From assembly GCA_030674155.1 (NCBI GenBank), contig CM060318.1, positions 73,209,646 through 73,273,645 of the forward strand: DNA of 64,000 nt. Reading direction: 5' to 3'. Origin of the DNA: Stramonita haemastoma. Its lineage: Eukaryota > Mollusca > Gastropoda > Neogastropoda > Muricidae. The notes below the pieces were generated by a model. The model searched no databases, had not been told where the DNA came from, and was given only the letters and a program-made list of their open reading frames with translations. Position 1 is the stretch's first letter, and every line of letters begins with the position of its first letter. Below are positions 63,801-64,000 of this stretch, one piece after another. The position numbers were made by a program, and so were the translations under genes.

Positions 63801-64000
63801 CAATGAAACAGTGACCGCAACAATGTCCTATCTTTTTCGTGTACAAAGAAACGTGAAGAAAATGGGAGAATAGGGTGATATTTTATCCTATACTACATCT
63901 TTCGGATGAGAGAAATCGAAGTCAGTGTACAACACGCATTTAGGCAATAAATGAACCCACAGGCAACAAGAGCAAAAAAGAACAATGTTTTCTGAAATGA
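63801..64000. other. no gene recognised
   Basis: Unremarkable A-rich end of the window; CTTTCGGATGAG at 63898 faintly recalls a SINE-alpha box. Confidence 0.4.

Overview
The window is metazoan nuclear DNA, almost entirely repetitive and non-coding. The dense microsatellites, several tRNA-headed SINE families, CR1/L2-type LINE remnants and intron-like spacing suggest a lophotrochozoan, most likely a mollusc such as a gastropod. That placement is an inference from genome style; no marker gene is present. No prokaryotic or viral gene set is visible.

Left part (1-24 kb). SINE copies and minisatellites surround a diverged tandem array of 1.2-2.1 kb units (about 3.5-13.7 kb). Inside the array a 42-bp minisatellite is present once in one unit but 8 and about 7 times in the next two. 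A 61-bp-arm hairpin lies at 2460-2588. Between 14.6 and 19.3 kb, four putative exons on the + strand keep phase across three introns. Together they would encode the C-terminal end of a single-pass membrane protein with Cys-rich stretches, followed by poly(A) signals. This is the only plausible host protein-coding gene seen, and it is a prediction.

Right part (24-63 kb). The dominant structure is a cluster of 25 copies of a 72-nt tRNA-Glu(CTC) gene: 24 on the - strand and one inverted at 59295. Sixteen copies are identical over all 72 nt, five carry one substitution and four are broken. The DNA between successive tRNAs belongs to seven spacer classes, named here S1-S7, that recur in a fixed order S1-S2-S3-S4-S5-S6-S7. 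This makes a higher-order repeat of about 11.9 kb when complete, of which the window holds roughly four partial or complete cycles. Breaks in the order (S2|S2, S5|S1, S1|S1, S4|S1) fall at tRNA genes, as expected if recombination between the identical tRNAs deletes and duplicates spacers. One S5 spacer contains a 3.2-kb LINE whose empty site is preserved in two sister copies. One S4 spacer is split by 2.6 kb of satellite and LINE sequence. A second, decayed copy of the first LINE lies at 59.7-61.25 kb.

The genes do not form a pathway. The coherent system is the tRNA-Glu array itself, which may be a true Pol III gene cluster or a tRNA-bearing repeat spreading by recombination. Names used below: SINE-alpha (about 345 bp, head beginning GGATAGCCTAGTGG), SINE-beta (about 450 bp, head containing GGTCTAGAGGTAACGC), SINE-gamma (head containing GGGATAGC followed by TAGTGGTCAG). 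These are local labels, not database names. Most boundaries of repeats are read by eye and may be off by tens of bases.
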